64,000 nt of DNA, taken from Microbacterium sp. SORGH_AS_0428. GTDB taxonomy: Bacteria; Actinomycetota; Actinomycetes; Actinomycetales; Microbacteriaceae. The stretch covers positions 1,922,001 to 1,986,000 of the forward strand of contig NZ_JAVIZT010000001.1 of the NCBI RefSeq assembly GCF_031453615.1, written 5' to 3'. The stretch's first letter is position 1. Every line of letters begins with the position of its first letter. The notes under the pieces were generated by a model. The model worked only from the letters and a program-made list of their open reading frames with translations. It had not been told where the DNA came from and ran no database searches. A program made the position numbers and the translations under genes. Of the stretch, positions 44,241 through 54,383 are shown in pieces.

Positions 44241-44301
44241 CGCCACACTTCTGCGCACCCGCGATAGTTGTTCTCAGGCGCAGTTGCGCAGAAGTGTGGC
44301 G
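44241..44301. repeat. 17-bp perfect inverted repeat
   Basis: CGCCACACTTCTGCGCA (44241-44257) and TGCGCAGAAGTGTGGCG (44285-44301) are perfect 17-bp arms with a 27-nt loop, between the cyclophilin and peptide-transporter ATPase genes. There is no U-run. The size is more like an intergenic mobile palindrome than a terminator. Confidence 0.8.
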
Positions 44302-44348
44302 ATTGCGCACCTGCGACGCAACTCGGGCGGAGAAGCGGGGCGCCGGGG

Positions 44349-45104
44349 TCAGCGGGGGAGGCGGGGGACGGCGGCGACGAGAGCGCGGGCGTAGGGGGTC
44401 TCGGCGGCGGTGAGGATGCGGGCGGTCGGCGCCTCCTCCACGACACGGCCGTGCTGCAGCACCACCGTCCGCTCGCACAGGGCGGCGACGGCACCGAGGT
44501 CGTGCGAGACCATCACCAGCGCGAGGCCCGTCTCGTCGCGCAGGCGTGCGAGCAGCTCGATGACTTGCACGCGCGTGGTCACATCCAGCGCGCTCACCGG
44601 CTCGTCGGCGAGGAGCACACGCGGGCGCGACACGATCGCCCGGGCGATCGCGATGCGCTGGCGCTGACCGCCCGAGAACTCGTGCGGGTAGCGCTCGAGG
44701 GTGTCCGGCGCGAGCCCCACCGCGGCGACCGCCTCGGCGACACGGGTCGCCGCATCCGCTCCCGACGCGAGCCCCAGCGAGCGCAGCGGCTCACCGACGA
44801 TCCGATCGATGCGCTGACGCGGATCGAGCGACGAGTACGGATCCTGGAAGACGGGCTGCACGCTGGAGCGGAAGCGCCGCATGAGGGCGCGATCGCGCAG
44901 GGCGAGGGGCGCGTCGTCGAAGCGCACCTCGCCGTCGCGCGGACGTGACAGCCCCAGCAGCAGGCGCAGGATCGTGGACTTGCCCGCACCCGACTCGCCC
45001 ACGAGCCCGACGGACTCACCGGCACCGACGGAGAGCGACACGTCCTCGAGAACCGTCTGCGACCCGTACGCGAACCCAGCTGCGCGAAGCTCCAGCACGC
45101 TCAT
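44349..45104 (-). CDS. Peptide ABC transporter ATP-binding protein (OppF/DppF type)
   Basis: ATPase of 251 residues, the last gene of a five-gene peptide importer operon. Walker A is GESGAGKST (about 36-44), the Q loop is in QPVFQDPYSSLDP, the signature is FSGGQRQRIAIARA, and Walker B is VLLADEPVSALD. The segment QDPYSSLDPR is characteristic of the Opp/Dpp group. The C-terminal oligopeptide-type extension is short. It overlaps the preceding ATPase gene by four bases. It should pair with that protein to drive import of peptides, or of nickel or other ligands as in some relatives. Confidence 0.9.
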   Translation of the reverse strand: MSVLELRAAGFAYGSQTVLEDVSLSVGAGESVGLVGESGAGKSTILRLLLGLSRPRDGEVRFDDAPLALRDRALMRRFRSSVQPVFQDPYSSLDPRQRIDRIVGEPLRSLGLASGADAATRVAEAVAAVGLAPDTLERYPHEFSGGQRQRIAIARAIVSRPRVLLADEPVSALDVTTRVQVIELLARLRDETGLALVMVSHDLGAVAALCERTVVLQHGRVVEEAPTARILTAAETPYARALVAAVPRLPR

Positions 45105-45910
45105 CGCGCACCCCCTCCGTCCCGCGCACCCGCGTCGAGGGCAGCGTCGAGGATGCGTGCGCTGCCGATCAGCTGCGCCGTGTACGGGTGCGCGGGCTCG
45201 GTGAGCACCGCGGACACCGTTCCCTGCTCGATCACCGAGCCCTGGCGCAGCACGATCACGCGTTCGGCCATGCGGGCGATCACCGCGAGGTCGTGACTGA
45301 CGAACAGAAGAGCCATACCGCGTTCGGCGACCAGACGCTCGAGCAGCGCGAGCACGCCGTCCTGCACCGTGACGTCCAGGGCCGTGGTCGGCTCGTCCGC
45401 GATGAGCAGACGCGGCTGGGCCGCCAGAGCGATGGCGATGGCGATGCGCTGACGCTGTCCGCCCGAGAGCTCATGCGGATAGGCCCGGGCGATCCGGGTG
45501 TCGGGCAGCGCGACCTCGGCCAGCGCTGCGGCGACGGCTTCGCGCAGTGGCGTGCCGCGCAGCCCGCGCCAGCGCCGCAGCGGCTCGGCGATCTGATTGC
45601 CCACCCGCATCAGCGGGTCGAGGGCCGTCAGCGGCTCCTGGAACACGATCTGCGCGACGGGCCCCCGCAGGGCGCGAAGGTCCGCATCCCGCGTGCCCAC
45701 GACCTCCCGGTCGTCGAGCCGGATCGAACCGGATGCGGACAGCGCCTGCGGCAGCAGACCCAGCACCGCGAGGGCGGTCAGCGACTTGCCGGATCCGGAC
45801 TCGCCGATCACCCCGACCCGCTCGCCGGGCGCGACCTCGAACGAGATGTCGCGTACGGGCGTCGCACCGCCGGCGCGCACCGAGAGTCCGGTCACCGAGA
45901 GAAGGCTCAT
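45101..45910 (-). CDS. Peptide ABC transporter ATP-binding protein (OppD/DppD type)
   Basis: Partner ATPase of 269 residues. Walker A is GESGSGKSL (about 34-42), the Q loop is IVFQEPLTALDP, the signature is LSGGQRQRIAIAIA and Walker B is LLIADEPTTALD. The ending HPYTAQLIGSARI resembles the start of the OppD C-terminal domain, but the cysteine-rich FeS or zinc site seen in some members is not visible. The ATG overlaps the permease gene stop, and its own stop overlaps the next ATPase gene. Confidence 0.9.
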   Translation of the reverse strand: MSLLSVTGLSVRAGGATPVRDISFEVAPGERVGVIGESGSGKSLTALAVLGLLPQALSASGSIRLDDREVVGTRDADLRALRGPVAQIVFQEPLTALDPLMRVGNQIAEPLRRWRGLRGTPLREAVAAALAEVALPDTRIARAYPHELSGGQRQRIAIAIALAAQPRLLIADEPTTALDVTVQDGVLALLERLVAERGMALLFVSHDLAVIARMAERVIVLRQGSVIEQGTVSAVLTEPAHPYTAQLIGSARILDAALDAGARDGGGAR

Positions 45911-46779
45911 CGCGACCTCCGCCGTGTCGGGTCGGTCCACTCGCGCAGTCCGTCGGCGAGGAAGTTGATGCCCAGCACCAGAGCCACGATCGCGATGCCG
46001 GGGGCGATGGCGCCGACGGGGGCGGTCAGCACGGTTCCCTGCGCCTCCTGCAGCATGCGTCCCCACGACGCGTTGGGCGGCGGGGCGCCGAGACCGAGGT
46101 ACGACAGGCTCGCCTCCGCGAGCACCGCGATGCCGAACTGCAGCGCGAGGCTCACGAGCAGCGTCGGGGCGATGTTGGGCATCACGTGCTGCCGGATGAT
46201 GCCGCCCAGGCGCGTCCCGCTGGTGCGCGCGGCGATGACGTACTGCTCGCCGAGAACGCGGCGCGCCAGGATGCGGGTGAGCCGTGCGACCACGGCCGAC
46301 ATCGCCAGCCCGATCGCGAGGATCGCCGAGAACAGCGACGGACCCTGCACGGCGACCACGAGCATCGCCAGCAGGAGCACGGGGAAGGCGATCACCACGT
46401 CGAGCGCGGCCGAGAGCGTGTCGTCGAGCCAGGGGCGCGCGAAGGCGGCCACCAGCCCCAGCGAGATCCCGATCACGGCCGCGATCAGCACTGCGCCCGC
46501 CCCGACCGTCAGAGCGATCCGGGCGCCCACCATGAGCTGGCTCAGCAGGTCGCGTCCCAGGCGGTCCGTGCCGAGCAGGTGCGCGGGGCTCGGAGATTCG
46601 AGCCGGTCGCCGCTGATGTCGCTCAGCGGATACGGCAGCCAGACGAGCGAGACGATCGCGGTGAGCACGACGAGTCCCACCAGCACGCTCCCGATGATCA
46701 GGGTCGCGTGCGGTCGGCGCCGCCGGACGGATGCGGTGGCGACCGCATCCGTCTGCGCCTTCAGGGCCGCCCCGCTCAT
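45907..46779 (-). CDS. Peptide ABC transporter permease (DppC type)
   Basis: Membrane subunit of 290 residues with six membrane segments. The N-terminal domain contains [22 protein letters not shown], quoted in parts, which is the OppC_N/DppC signature, and the EAA-type loop is [20 protein letters not shown]. It is sandwiched between the DppB-type permease and the ATPase genes with four-base overlaps on both sides, forming the importer channel with its partner. Confidence 0.92.
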   Translation of the reverse strand: MSGAALKAQTDAVATASVRRRRPHATLIIGSVLVGLVVLTAIVSLVWLPYPLSDISGDRLESPSPAHLLGTDRLGRDLLSQLMVGARIALTVGAGAVLIAAVIGISLGLVAAFARPWLDDTLSAALDVVIAFPVLLLAMLVVAVQGPSLFSAILAIGLAMSAVVARLTRILARRVLGEQYVIAARTSGTRLGGIIRQHVMPNIAPTLLVSLALQFGIAVLAEASLSYLGLGAPPPNASWGRMLQEAQGTVLTAPVGAIAPGIAIVALVLGINFLADGLREWTDPTRRRSR

Positions 46780-47747
46780 CGGTTGCCCGAGACGCTCGTG
46801 CGCAGGCGCGGATCGATCAGACGCTGCACCACGTCGGCGGCGAACCCCACGAGCAGCACGAAGAGGGTGCTGACCACGAGGACGCCCTGGATGTTGGCGA
46901 AGTCGTGCTGCTGGATGCCGGTGAGCAGCATGCTGCCGAGCCCCGGCAGCGTGAACACGCTCTCCACGACGACGGCGCCCAGCAGCGTCGTCGAGAGTTC
47001 GATGCCGAGGACGGCGACGACCGGCACGGCGCCGTTTCGCACGCCGTGACGCAACAGCGCCTCGGTGCGGGAGGCACCCCCCGCCCGGGCCGTACGCAGG
47101 TAGTCGCTGCCGAGCACGTCGAGGGTCGCAGCGCGCACGTAGCGGCTGAGCGACGCACTCATCACGATCGCGATCGTGATGACCGGCAGGGTCAGCGAGC
47201 GCAGGGCGTCTGCCGGATCCTGCCAGTCGCGCCGGGGGAATCCTCCGGAGGGCAGCAGGCCCAGCTGGAGGGCGAAGATCCAGACCAGGATGACGCCGAC
47301 CCAGAACACCGGAACCGCGACACCGAGCTGCGCGAACCCCGACAGGACGATGCCGTACCAGCGGTCGGCCTTCACCGCGGCGGTGATGCCCACGATGAGC
47401 GACACGACGAGCGCGAGGGCGAAGGCGAGCAGGGTGAGGGGGAGCGTGATCGCCAGGCGCGCGGCGACCTCGTCGCCGACCGACCGCGACGAGATGTAGG
47501 ACTCCCCGAGGTCGAAGCGCAGCAGCTGCGCGGCCCAGGTGGCGAACTGCTGGACCAGCGGCTGGTCGGAGCCGACCTGGGCGCGGGCGGCCGCGATCTG
47601 CTCCGGCGTCGCATCCACAGAGAGCAGGGCGTTGGCGGGGTCGCCGGGCAGCAGCCGCAGCAGGACGAAGATGACGACCATGGCGACGACGAGGGAGACC
47701 GCGAGGAACGCGGCCCGACGCAGCAGATAGACGACCATGGGGTTCAC
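46776..47747 (-). CDS. Peptide ABC transporter permease (DppB type)
   Basis: Membrane subunit of 323 residues with six membrane segments. The opening [17 protein letters not shown] and [11 protein letters not shown] motif are characteristic of DppB/OppB, and the EAA loop is [20 protein letters not shown]. The start is either GTG 47747 or ATG 47738 three codons later; neither has a strong ribosome site. A strong hairpin lies between it and the binding-protein gene, which would lower its expression relative to that gene. Confidence 0.9.
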   Translation of the reverse strand: MNPMVVYLLRRAAFLAVSLVVAMVVIFVLLRLLPGDPANALLSVDATPEQIAAARAQVGSDQPLVQQFATWAAQLLRFDLGESYISSRSVGDEVAARLAITLPLTLLAFALALVVSLIVGITAAVKADRWYGIVLSGFAQLGVAVPVFWVGVILVWIFALQLGLLPSGGFPRRDWQDPADALRSLTLPVITIAIVMSASLSRYVRAATLDVLGSDYLRTARAGGASRTEALLRHGVRNGAVPVVAVLGIELSTTLLGAVVVESVFTLPGLGSMLLTGIQQHDFANIQGVLVVSTLFVLLVGFAADVVQRLIDPRLRTSVSGNR

Positions 47748-47754
47748 CGGGAAT

Positions 47755-47793
47755 GGATGATGCCGCCGACCCGGTCGGTCGGCGGCATCATCC
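47755..47793 (-). terminator. Intra-operon hairpin after the peptide-binding protein gene
   Basis: GGATGATGCCGCCGAC pairs perfectly over 16 bp with GTCGGCGGCATCATCC, around a 7-nt loop. There is no U-run, so it is more likely an mRNA stabiliser or partial terminator between the binding-protein and permease genes than a full stop. Confidence 0.7.
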
Positions 47794-47798
47794 GTCGA

Positions 47799-49292
47799 TC
47801 AGGACTTGACGATGTCGTAGGCGAAGAACTGCGAGTTCAAGCCGTTGACCGGGTACCCGCTGACGTCGCTGGAGGCGACGACGATCTGCGGGTAGAGGTA
47901 CAGCCACACGCTAGCCGCATCGGCCGCGATCTGCTCGTTGACCTGCTTGAGCAGCGAGGTCTGCTCGTCGACGGTCGTGGCCTGCTCGGCCTCGGACACC
48001 CACTGGGTCACCTGCGGGTTGTCGTAGCCCCAGTAGAAGTCGGGGTTGCCGTACCAGACCACGTCGCGGTCGTTCACGTGCTCCTGCAGGGTGGCGGTGA
48101 AGTCGCGGTCCTTGAAGACCTTCGTGTACCACTCGTCCGCGCTGATCGTGTTGATCTCGACCGTGATTCCGACCTCGGCCAGCTGCGACTGCAGGAACTC
48201 CGCCACGGCGGGGTGCGGGTCGTAGCTCGGGGTGTCGAGGGTGAAGGTGAAACCGTCGGCGTAGCCCGCCTGCGCGAGAAGCGTCTTGGACAGCGCCGGG
48301 TCGTAGGGGTTCACGCCGGTGAGGTCCTCGTACCAGGGGTCGGTGGGCGGCACCATCGAACCGATGAGGGTGCCGTAGTCGCCCCAGATCGAACTCAGCA
48401 GCTTCTTGGTGTCGATGGCCGAGTACACGGCCTTGCGCACGTCGACGTTGTCGAAGGGGGCGACGCGGTCGTTGAAGGCGAGCAGCTCCTTCGTGGTCGA
48501 GGTGCCCTCGCTCACGACGTAGTCGCTGTTGCCGTCGAACTGCGCCAGCTGGTCCGGGCCCTGGATGCTGGTGATGAGGTCGATCTCACCCGTCAGCAGC
48601 GCGTTGTTCTCGGCCGTCGCGTCGGTGAAGTACGTGAAGACGACCTCGGCGTTCTTCGCGGGGCTGCCCCAGTAGTCGTCGAAGCGCTTGAGGGTCAGCG
48701 TGCTGCCCTGCTTCCACTCGTCGAGCGTGTACGGGCCGGTGCCGTCTTCGGTCGTGGTCAGGTCGCCCGCTTCGGTGTTGACGATCCACACGTAGCTCAG
48801 GTTGTAGAGGAACGAGATCGAGCGCTGCGAGAGCGTGAACACGACCGTGTTCTCGTCGGGGGTCGCGATGTCCGCGATCGGTCCGAAGCTCGACTTGCGC
48901 GCCGACTTCGAGTCGTCCGCGAGGACGGCCTCGACGCTCGCCTTGACGTCGGCGGAGGTCAGCTTCTTGCCGGAGTGGAACTCGACGCCGTCGCGCAGCG
49001 TGATCGTGTAGGTCAGGCCGTCGTCGCTGACCTCTTCGGACTCGGCGAGCAGCGGCTCGACCTCGCCGTCGTCGGTGAGCTTGTACAGCCCCTCGTAGAC
49101 GTTGCCGTTGAACGCCTCGGTCACGCCCTGGCCGCCGCCCTGGGTGTTGCTCAGGTTCTGCGGTTCGTACAGCGAGCCGATCACGATCGTGGCGTCGTCG
49201 GCGTTCTCGGCCGTGCCGGAGCCGGCGGCGCAGCCGGCCAGCAGCAGGGCTGCGGCAGCGGCGGCCGTCACGGCGAGCAGAGGTCTTCTCAT
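47799..49292 (-). CDS. Peptide ABC transporter substrate-binding lipoprotein (SBP_bac_5)
   Basis: Receptor of 497 residues that delivers peptides to the DppB/DppC channel. The signal peptide ends in the lipobox LLLAGC (Cys21). The mature part has the SBP_bac_5 pattern, for example [20 protein letters not shown], the [16 protein letters not shown] segment and [21 protein letters not shown] lies nine bases upstream of the ATG. It is the first gene of the five-gene importer. Ligand is inferred to be di- or oligopeptide from the family; other family members bind nickel or opines. Confidence 0.9.
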   Translation of the reverse strand: MRRPLLAVTAAAAAALLLAGCAAGSGTAENADDATIVIGSLYEPQNLSNTQGGGQGVTEAFNGNVYEGLYKLTDDGEVEPLLAESEEVSDDGLTYTITLRDGVEFHSGKKLTSADVKASVEAVLADDSKSARKSSFGPIADIATPDENTVVFTLSQRSISFLYNLSYVWIVNTEAGDLTTTEDGTGPYTLDEWKQGSTLTLKRFDDYWGSPAKNAEVVFTYFTDATAENNALLTGEIDLITSIQGPDQLAQFDGNSDYVVSEGTSTTKELLAFNDRVAPFDNVDVRKAVYSAIDTKKLLSSIWGDYGTLIGSMVPPTDPWYEDLTGVNPYDPALSKTLLAQAGYADGFTFTLDTPSYDPHPAVAEFLQSQLAEVGITVEINTISADEWYTKVFKDRDFTATLQEHVNDRDVVWYGNPDFYWGYDNPQVTQWVSEAEQATTVDEQTSLLKQVNEQIAADAASVWLYLYPQIVVASSDVSGYPVNGLNSQFFAYDIVKS

Positions 49293-49346
49293 GCGGGGAT
49301 ACTCCAGGGTGCTGTGGGTGGGGTCGGGATGCTGTGCGTCGCCGCG

Positions 49347-50045
49347 TCAGGCGGCGTAGATGTCGAAGCCGTCGCGGAAGACGACGGACTTCTCGCCCGC
49401 GCGCACCGGAACCTCGAAACGGTTGGATGCGGGAGGAAGCGGGCAGTTGTACTGCGCGGAGAAGCCGCACGGCGGCACGAAGGCGCGGTTGAAGTCGAGC
49501 ACGACCCGGTGCGGGTCGCCCTCGACGTGCTGCACGAACAGGAAACGACCGGGTCCGTAGGTCTCGGTGCCGTTCGTGGTGTCGCCGAACACGAGCAGCA
49601 GCTTCCCGCCGTCATCGAAGGCGGCGAGGGTGCGCTCCACTCCGCCGATCGTCGCGGTGATGTCGCCGGGGACGATGAGGTCGCGGGTGCCGCCGTTGTC
49701 GCGGATGTGCTCGAACGGGACGGTGCGCGAGGCCTGGACGGGGCGGAACGTGCCGTCGATGACCCAGGCGGGGTCGTAGTCATAAGCGTCGATGCGCTCG
49801 AAGGCGCCGATCGCGGGGGACGCCGCATCCCAGAACCGCAGACCGTGCTGCGGCTCGCCCGTGTCGATGTCGGTGCGTTCGATCTCGGTCACCTGCACCG
49901 TGGGCGCGGCCGAGGCCTGCGCGGCGCTGAGATCGGTGCGGGCACCGGTCCAGCGCGTCTCGACGAGGGCGAGGTTGCCGGTGGGGGAGGCGACGGCGCG
50001 TTCGCGCGCGGCGTGCCAGCGGGCGTGGTCTTCACGGGCGGACAT
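49347..50045 (-). CDS. DUF1684 family protein
   Basis: Cytoplasmic protein of 232 residues with no signal peptide. The sequence [39 protein letters not shown], seen in short blocks as FLFVQ and FNRAFVPPC, is the DUF1684 hallmark, including PPC and the YNCPLPP end. The family is widespread and has no established activity; the Cys and His residues in this segment may be catalytic or metal-binding. The ATG lies in a divergent gap from purA and is 54 bp upstream of the peptide receptor gene, so it could be co-transcribed with the importer. Confidence 0.85.
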   Translation of the reverse strand: MSAREDHARWHAARERAVASPTGNLALVETRWTGARTDLSAAQASAAPTVQVTEIERTDIDTGEPQHGLRFWDAASPAIGAFERIDAYDYDPAWVIDGTFRPVQASRTVPFEHIRDNGGTRDLIVPGDITATIGGVERTLAAFDDGGKLLLVFGDTTNGTETYGPGRFLFVQHVEGDPHRVVLDFNRAFVPPCGFSAQYNCPLPPASNRFEVPVRAGEKSVVFRDGFDIYAA

Positions 50046-50246
50046 GATTCGTCCATTCTCGGAACTCGGGGGCGTGGTGCCCAATCGGGCGTCACGGAAG
50101 GCAATGCGCCGGGCGATCGGGATATTCCCCGCGCGCTCGCGCGAGACCGGCTCGATAGACTGCCGGAAGACCTCCCGCTCGGCGGGTTCACGTCTTCCGG
50201 TGCCGTCAGGCGCCGTCATCAGCCACCCGATTCGAGGGAGCCACCC

Positions 50247-51533
50247 ATGCCAGGCATCGTGATCGTCGGCGTCCAGTGGGGCGACGAGGGCAAGGGCAAG
50301 GCCACCGATCTGCTCGGCTCGCGCACCGACTGGGTCGTCAAGTTCAACGGCGGCAACAACGCCGGGCACACGGTCGTGATCGGCGACGAGAAGTACGCCC
50401 TCCACCTGCTGCCGTCCGGCATCCTCTCTCCCGGCGTGAACGCCGTGATCGGCAACGGGGTCGTCGTCGACCTCGAGGTGCTCTTCTACGAGCTCGAGGC
50501 GCTCCAGGCGCGCGGCGTCGACACCTCGCGTCTGCGGGTCAGCGCCAACGCGCATGTGATCACGCAGTACCACCGCACGCTCGACAAGGTCACCGAGCGC
50601 TTCCTGGGCAAGCGTCAGATCGGCACCACCGGACGCGGGATCGGCCCCGCCTACGCCGACAAGATCAACCGGGTCGGCATCCGCATCCAGGATCTGTTCG
50701 ACGAGAACATCCTGCGTCAGAAGGTGGAGGGCGCCCTCGACCAGAAGAACCACCTGCTAGTGAAGGTCTTCAACCGCCGCGCCATCACGGTCGACGAGAT
50801 CGTGGAGGATCTGCTCTCGTACGCGGAGCGACTGCGCCCGATGGTCTGCGACACCGGGCTGCTGCTGAACGACGCGCTGGATGCGGGAGACGTCGTGGTC
50901 TTCGAGGGCGGCCAGGCCACGATGCTCGACGTCGACCACGGCACATACCCGTTCGTCACCTCCTCCTCGGCGACCGCCGGTGGCGCCGCAACGGGCTCGG
51001 GCGTCGGCCCCAACCGGCTCGACCGCATCGTCGGCATCGTCAAGGCGTACACGACGCGCGTCGGATCCGGTCCCTTCCCCACCGAGCTCTTCGACGAGCA
51101 GGGCGAGTGGCTGCGTTCACGCGGGTTCGAGTTCGGCACCACCACGGGCCGTCCGCGCCGCGTCGGCTGGTACGACGCTCCCATCACGCGCTATGCCACG
51201 CGCATCAACGGCATCACCGATCTCGTGCTCACCAAGCTCGACATCCTGACCGGCCTCGAGCAGATCCCGGTCTGCGTCGCCTACGACGTCGACGGCGTGC
51301 GGTTCGACGAGGTCCCGGTGAACCAGACCGAGTTCCACCACGCCAAGCCGATCCTCGAGTACCTGCCGGGCTGGTCTGAGGACATCTCGACCGCGCGCAC
51401 GTTCGAGGAGCTGCCGCAGTCGGCGCAGGACTACGTGTTGGCGCTCGAGCGGCTGAGCGGCACCCGCATCTCGGTGATCGGAGTGGGCGCCGCCCGCGAC
51501 GCCGTGATCGTGCGTCACGACCTCGTCGACTGA
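50247..51533 (+). CDS. purA: Adenylosuccinate synthetase
   Basis: GTP-dependent enzyme that joins IMP and aspartate in AMP synthesis. The 428-residue length is normal. The N-terminal GTP site is [16 protein letters not shown] (catalytic Asp in GDEGKGK), then [11 protein letters not shown], and later [19 protein letters not shown] and [20 protein letters not shown] segments, each seen here in short form ([20 protein letters not shown]). The ATG is preceded by GAGGGAG. A much longer upstream frame overlaps other genes antisense and is not real. The lactonase-like gene starts one base after its stop, so the pair is likely co-translated. Confidence 0.97.
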   Translation: MPGIVIVGVQWGDEGKGKATDLLGSRTDWVVKFNGGNNAGHTVVIGDEKYALHLLPSGILSPGVNAVIGNGVVVDLEVLFYELEALQARGVDTSRLRVSANAHVITQYHRTLDKVTERFLGKRQIGTTGRGIGPAYADKINRVGIRIQDLFDENILRQKVEGALDQKNHLLVKVFNRRAITVDEIVEDLLSYAERLRPMVCDTGLLLNDALDAGDVVVFEGGQATMLDVDHGTYPFVTSSSATAGGAATGSGVGPNRLDRIVGIVKAYTTRVGSGPFPTELFDEQGEWLRSRGFEFGTTTGRPRRVGWYDAPITRYATRINGITDLVLTKLDILTGLEQIPVCVAYDVDGVRFDEVPVNQTEFHHAKPILEYLPGWSEDISTARTFEELPQSAQDYVLALERLSGTRISVIGVGAARDAVIVRHDLVD

Positions 51534-51534
51534 C

Positions 51535-52725
51535 GTGCGCCTGCTCACCGGCGGCTACGGCGCCGAGATGGACGGCATCGGCGAGGGCATCGGCGAGCTG
51601 CACGCCGGCGCCGCCGACCAGTCGCTCGCGGGATCGGCGCTCGCTTTCGCCGGCGTGGTCGCCCCCGTCGACGGGTCGCCCTCGTGGGTCGCGCGCCACC
51701 CCGTCCTCGACGTGATCTACGCGGCTCTCGAGTCATCGGGTGCGGTACAGGCCTTCCGTCGCACGGGTGAGTCCCGGTACGAGCGCCTCGGTCCGGCGGT
51801 CCCTGCCGGCGAGGCGGTCTGCCACATCGCCGTCGCGCCCGACGGCGCCTGGCTCATGGCGACGTGCTGGGGCGACGGACGCGTCGTGCGGATGACCCTG
51901 GACGCCGGCGGTCGCCCGTCGCGGACTTCGCTCGCGCCGGCTCCCGTCGATCCGTATGCCGGTTCGGGAATGTCGGTGTCGACCGCCGTCGCCGAGGCGG
52001 CCGACGTGAGCCTGGAGGCGGCGGCCCGCGCCCTGCGGGATGCGGCCGGCGAAGAGTACGCGCACCTCATCCCGCACCTGGGGGACTCGCAGGCGCCTCT
52101 CGCTCCGGAGCTCGAGACCCCCGTTCTGGAGCGCACCCCGCACGCCCACCAGAGCATCCTTCTCCCCGGCGGCGCCGTCGCCACCACCGACATGGGCTTC
52201 GATCTCGTGCGGTTCTGGCGCCCCTCCGGCGACGGGCTGCGTGCGGCGGGCGAGGTCGTGCTGCCCCGGGGCAGCGGCCCGCGCCATGGCGTCTGGCATC
52301 CGAGCGGTCATCTCTACGTCGTGGCCGAGCTCTCGCGCGAGGTGTTCGTGCTGGCACCGGATGCGTCGGGCGCCTGGCGTCTCATCGGTGGCGTGCAGCT
52401 GGCGGGGACGCTCGACGGCGATACCGCGGCCGAGCTCGCCGCATCCTCCGACGGCTCATTCCTCGTGGCCGGGGTGCGCGGCAGCAACACGCTCGCCACC
52501 GTAAGGGTGGCCGGCGCGGGGGAGCAGCTGCAGTTCGTCGCCCTGGCCGACAGCGGCGTGGACTGGCCGCGCCATCACGTCGTCTCCCGCGACACCGTGC
52601 TCGTCGCCGGTCAGCGCTCGGATGAGGTCGCGGCCGTCGCCCTGGATCTTCGCACCGGAATCGCGGCGCGCGTGCGCTCGCGCGTGGCCGTACCGTCCCC
52701 GACCTGCCTGATGCCCGTCCGCTGA
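51535..52725 (+). CDS. Lactonase-family beta-propeller protein
   Basis: Predicted seven-bladed beta-propeller of 396 residues in the 6-phosphogluconolactonase (Pgl, YbhE) family. Family segments include LLTGGYGAEMDGIG at the start, HAHQSILLPGGAVATTDMGF, GSGPRHGVWHPSG and the WPRHHVVSRD end, which place the active-site His and Arg residues. The role may be 6-phosphogluconolactone or another lactone hydrolysis. GTG 51535 starts one base after the purA stop, so there is no room for a separate promoter. The pentose phosphate link with purine synthesis is only suggestive. Confidence 0.82.
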   Translation: MRLLTGGYGAEMDGIGEGIGELHAGAADQSLAGSALAFAGVVAPVDGSPSWVARHPVLDVIYAALESSGAVQAFRRTGESRYERLGPAVPAGEAVCHIAVAPDGAWLMATCWGDGRVVRMTLDAGGRPSRTSLAPAPVDPYAGSGMSVSTAVAEAADVSLEAAARALRDAAGEEYAHLIPHLGDSQAPLAPELETPVLERTPHAHQSILLPGGAVATTDMGFDLVRFWRPSGDGLRAAGEVVLPRGSGPRHGVWHPSGHLYVVAELSREVFVLAPDASGAWRLIGGVQLAGTLDGDTAAELAASSDGSFLVAGVRGSNTLATVRVAGAGEQLQFVALADSGVDWPRHHVVSRDTVLVAGQRSDEVAAVALDLRTGIAARVRSRVAVPSPTCLMPVR

Positions 52726-52754
52726 GCGGTTCGCCACGTTTCGGGTGCCCCTGC

Positions 52755-52845
52755 CGGTCGTTGAGCGAGTGGAGCGAGTCGAAACGCGCTCAACGACCTG
52801 GTGCACCCACCGGTCGTTGAGCGAGCCGAAGGCGAGTCGAAACGC
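52755..52845. repeat. Two copies of a GGTCGTTGAGCGAG intergenic repeat
   Basis: Copy one is at 52755-52787 and copy two at 52811-52845. Both read CGGTCGTTGAGCGAG, then a variable few bases, then GCGAGTCGAAACGC. Copy one is followed by CGCTCAACGACC (52787-52798), the inverse of its own start, so it can fold into a stem. This repeat type is widespread in intergenic DNA of high-GC actinobacteria. It lies between convergent genes. Confidence 0.85.
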
Positions 52846-52853
52846 AGACCCGC

Positions 52854-53978
52854 TCAGGCGTCGGGATGCAGTTTCGCGTCCTGCTTGGGGATGATGACCT
52901 GCTTCACGATGAGCAGCACCGAGGCGGTGACGGGGATCGCGACCAGCGCGCCCAGCAGCCCGAGCAGCGTTCCGCCCACGAGCGCGCCGATGACGACGAG
53001 TGATCCCGGGATCGAGATCGTGCGGTTCATGACGCGGGGTGTCAGCAGGTATGCCTCGAGCTGCATGTAGATGAGATAGGCGATCGCGAACACGAGTGCG
53101 CCCATCGGGCTCGCGAACAGGGCGAACACCGAGCCGATCACCCAGAACAGCACCGTTCCGACGAGAGGGATGAGGGTGATGCAGAACGCGACCACGGCGA
53201 ACAGCTGCGGGAAGGGCAGCCCGAGCACCAGGAACATGATGAGCACGAACACGGCGTTGCACAGGGCCAGCACGACCATGCCGCGCAGGTACCCGCCAAT
53301 GGAGTCGGCGATCTCCTCGGTGAGGGAAGCGACCTTGGTGCGCGAGTAGGCGGGAGCGAGCGAGAGGAGCGACTTCTTCATCGTCGGCAGGGAGGCCGTG
53401 AAGTACAGGCTCAGCACGAGGACGATGATGCCGCCGGAGATTCCCGTGACGATGGAGACGCCGACCTTGAGCACGCCTCCGCTGATCGAGGCGATGTTGG
53501 TGGGATTGGTGATGAAGTCCTGAACGTGCGAGAGGATGTCGGGCAGCACGCTGCCGAAGGTGTCGTGGAGGGTGCGGTACAGATCGCTCTGCTGGAACGT
53601 CGTGAACAGCTGCGGAACGCCGTTGACGAACTCCGCGATCTGCTGGACGACCGTGGGGATGATCAACAGCAGCACCCCGGCGAGCACGATCGCGAACCCG
53701 ACGAACACGATCACGATGCCCCAGACGCGTGCGACGCCGCGTTTCTCGAAGAATCGCACGAGCGGGTCGAGGCCGAGGGCGGCGAACAGTGCGAAAGCCA
53801 CGTAGATGAGCACCGTGGACAGGTTCGAGACCGCGAGCCCCAGCACCAGTGCGAGCAGGCCGCCGAGCGTCACGAAGAACCCGAGGGCGAACGGGTGGTG
53901 CACGGCGCGCCAGCGAAGGCCCGTGACGGTGGGCGGGGCGGATGCGGGCTCGACGGACCCAGCCGATTCATCGGTCAT
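52854..53978 (-). CDS. AI-2E family transporter (PerM/YdiK-like)
   Basis: Membrane protein of 374 residues with seven to eight helices. The pattern of a double helix, a long cytoplasmic-like stretch (about 120-230) and a final block FPQLFAVVAFCITLIPLVGTVLFWV with VNGVPQLF is that of the AI-2E exporter/PerM family. A PGSLVVIGALVGGTLLG segment close to the end is the family's most conserved part. Substrates in the family are uncertain, from autoinducer 2 to sodium. ATG 53978 has a TAGAGT box six bases upstream, so the mRNA is probably leaderless; a GTG two codons earlier is the alternative. Confidence 0.88.
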   Translation of the reverse strand: MTDESAGSVEPASAPPTVTGLRWRAVHHPFALGFFVTLGGLLALVLGLAVSNLSTVLIYVAFALFAALGLDPLVRFFEKRGVARVWGIVIVFVGFAIVLAGVLLLIIPTVVQQIAEFVNGVPQLFTTFQQSDLYRTLHDTFGSVLPDILSHVQDFITNPTNIASISGGVLKVGVSIVTGISGGIIVLVLSLYFTASLPTMKKSLLSLAPAYSRTKVASLTEEIADSIGGYLRGMVVLALCNAVFVLIMFLVLGLPFPQLFAVVAFCITLIPLVGTVLFWVIGSVFALFASPMGALVFAIAYLIYMQLEAYLLTPRVMNRTISIPGSLVVIGALVGGTLLGLLGALVAIPVTASVLLIVKQVIIPKQDAKLHPDA

Positions 53979-53984
53979 GACCAC

Positions 53985-53990
53985 ACTCTA
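53985..53990 (-). promoter_or_regulatory. Candidate -10 box, leaderless start of the AI-2E transporter gene
   Basis: TAGAGT on the minus strand lies six bases before ATG 53978. Confidence 0.45.
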
Positions 53991-54032
53991 GGGCGCGGCC
54001 CGCGCGGTAGTGTCGAGCGCGAGGAGGACGCC

Positions 54033-54335
54033 ATGACCGAGCCCGTCGACCCGATCTCCACCCTCCAGGGGCTGCGCGCCAGCATCGACAACATCGATGC
54101 GGCGCTGACCTTCATGCTGGCGGAGCGTTTCCGCTGCACGAAGGCCGTCGGAGCGCTGAAGGCGGAGCACGGGCTTCCCCCCTCCGACCCCGCGCGCGAG
54201 GAACGGCAGCTCGCCCGGCTGCGGAGTCTCGCACTGCAGGCGGATCTCGACCCCGCGTTCGCCGAGAAGTGGTTCAACTTCGTCGTGGCCGAGGTGATCC
54301 GTCACCACGAGGCCGCCGCATCCGCCACCGACTGA
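54033..54335 (+). CDS. Chorismate mutase (AroQ class)
   Basis: Single-domain all-helical enzyme of 100 residues that turns chorismate into prephenate for phenylalanine and tyrosine synthesis. The first helix LRASIDNIDAALTFMLAERF supplies the conserved Arg and Asp, and Lys in VGALKAEHG is the central active-site lysine. PPSDPAREERQLARL forms the loop to the second helix. It resembles the short actinobacterial chorismate mutases such as Rv0948c. The ATG follows GAGGAGG. It is transcribed divergently from the AI-2E gene. Confidence 0.9.
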   Translation: MTEPVDPISTLQGLRASIDNIDAALTFMLAERFRCTKAVGALKAEHGLPPSDPAREERQLARLRSLALQADLDPAFAEKWFNFVVAEVIRHHEAAASATD

Positions 54336-54383
54336 TCGCGGGTCGCTCCGAGACGCAGGAGCGTGACGGTCGCGGCTGCGACC

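Noticed and set aside
46731..50246. Very long plus-strand open frame running into purA
   Set aside because: It is antisense to the peptide transporter operon; the GC-rich third positions of the real genes keep this frame open. Only the purA part from 50247 is real.
52755..52845. GGTCGTTGAGCGAG copies as a CRISPR or attachment site
   Set aside because: Only two copies with different inner bases, and this repeat type is a common intergenic element of high-GC actinobacteria.
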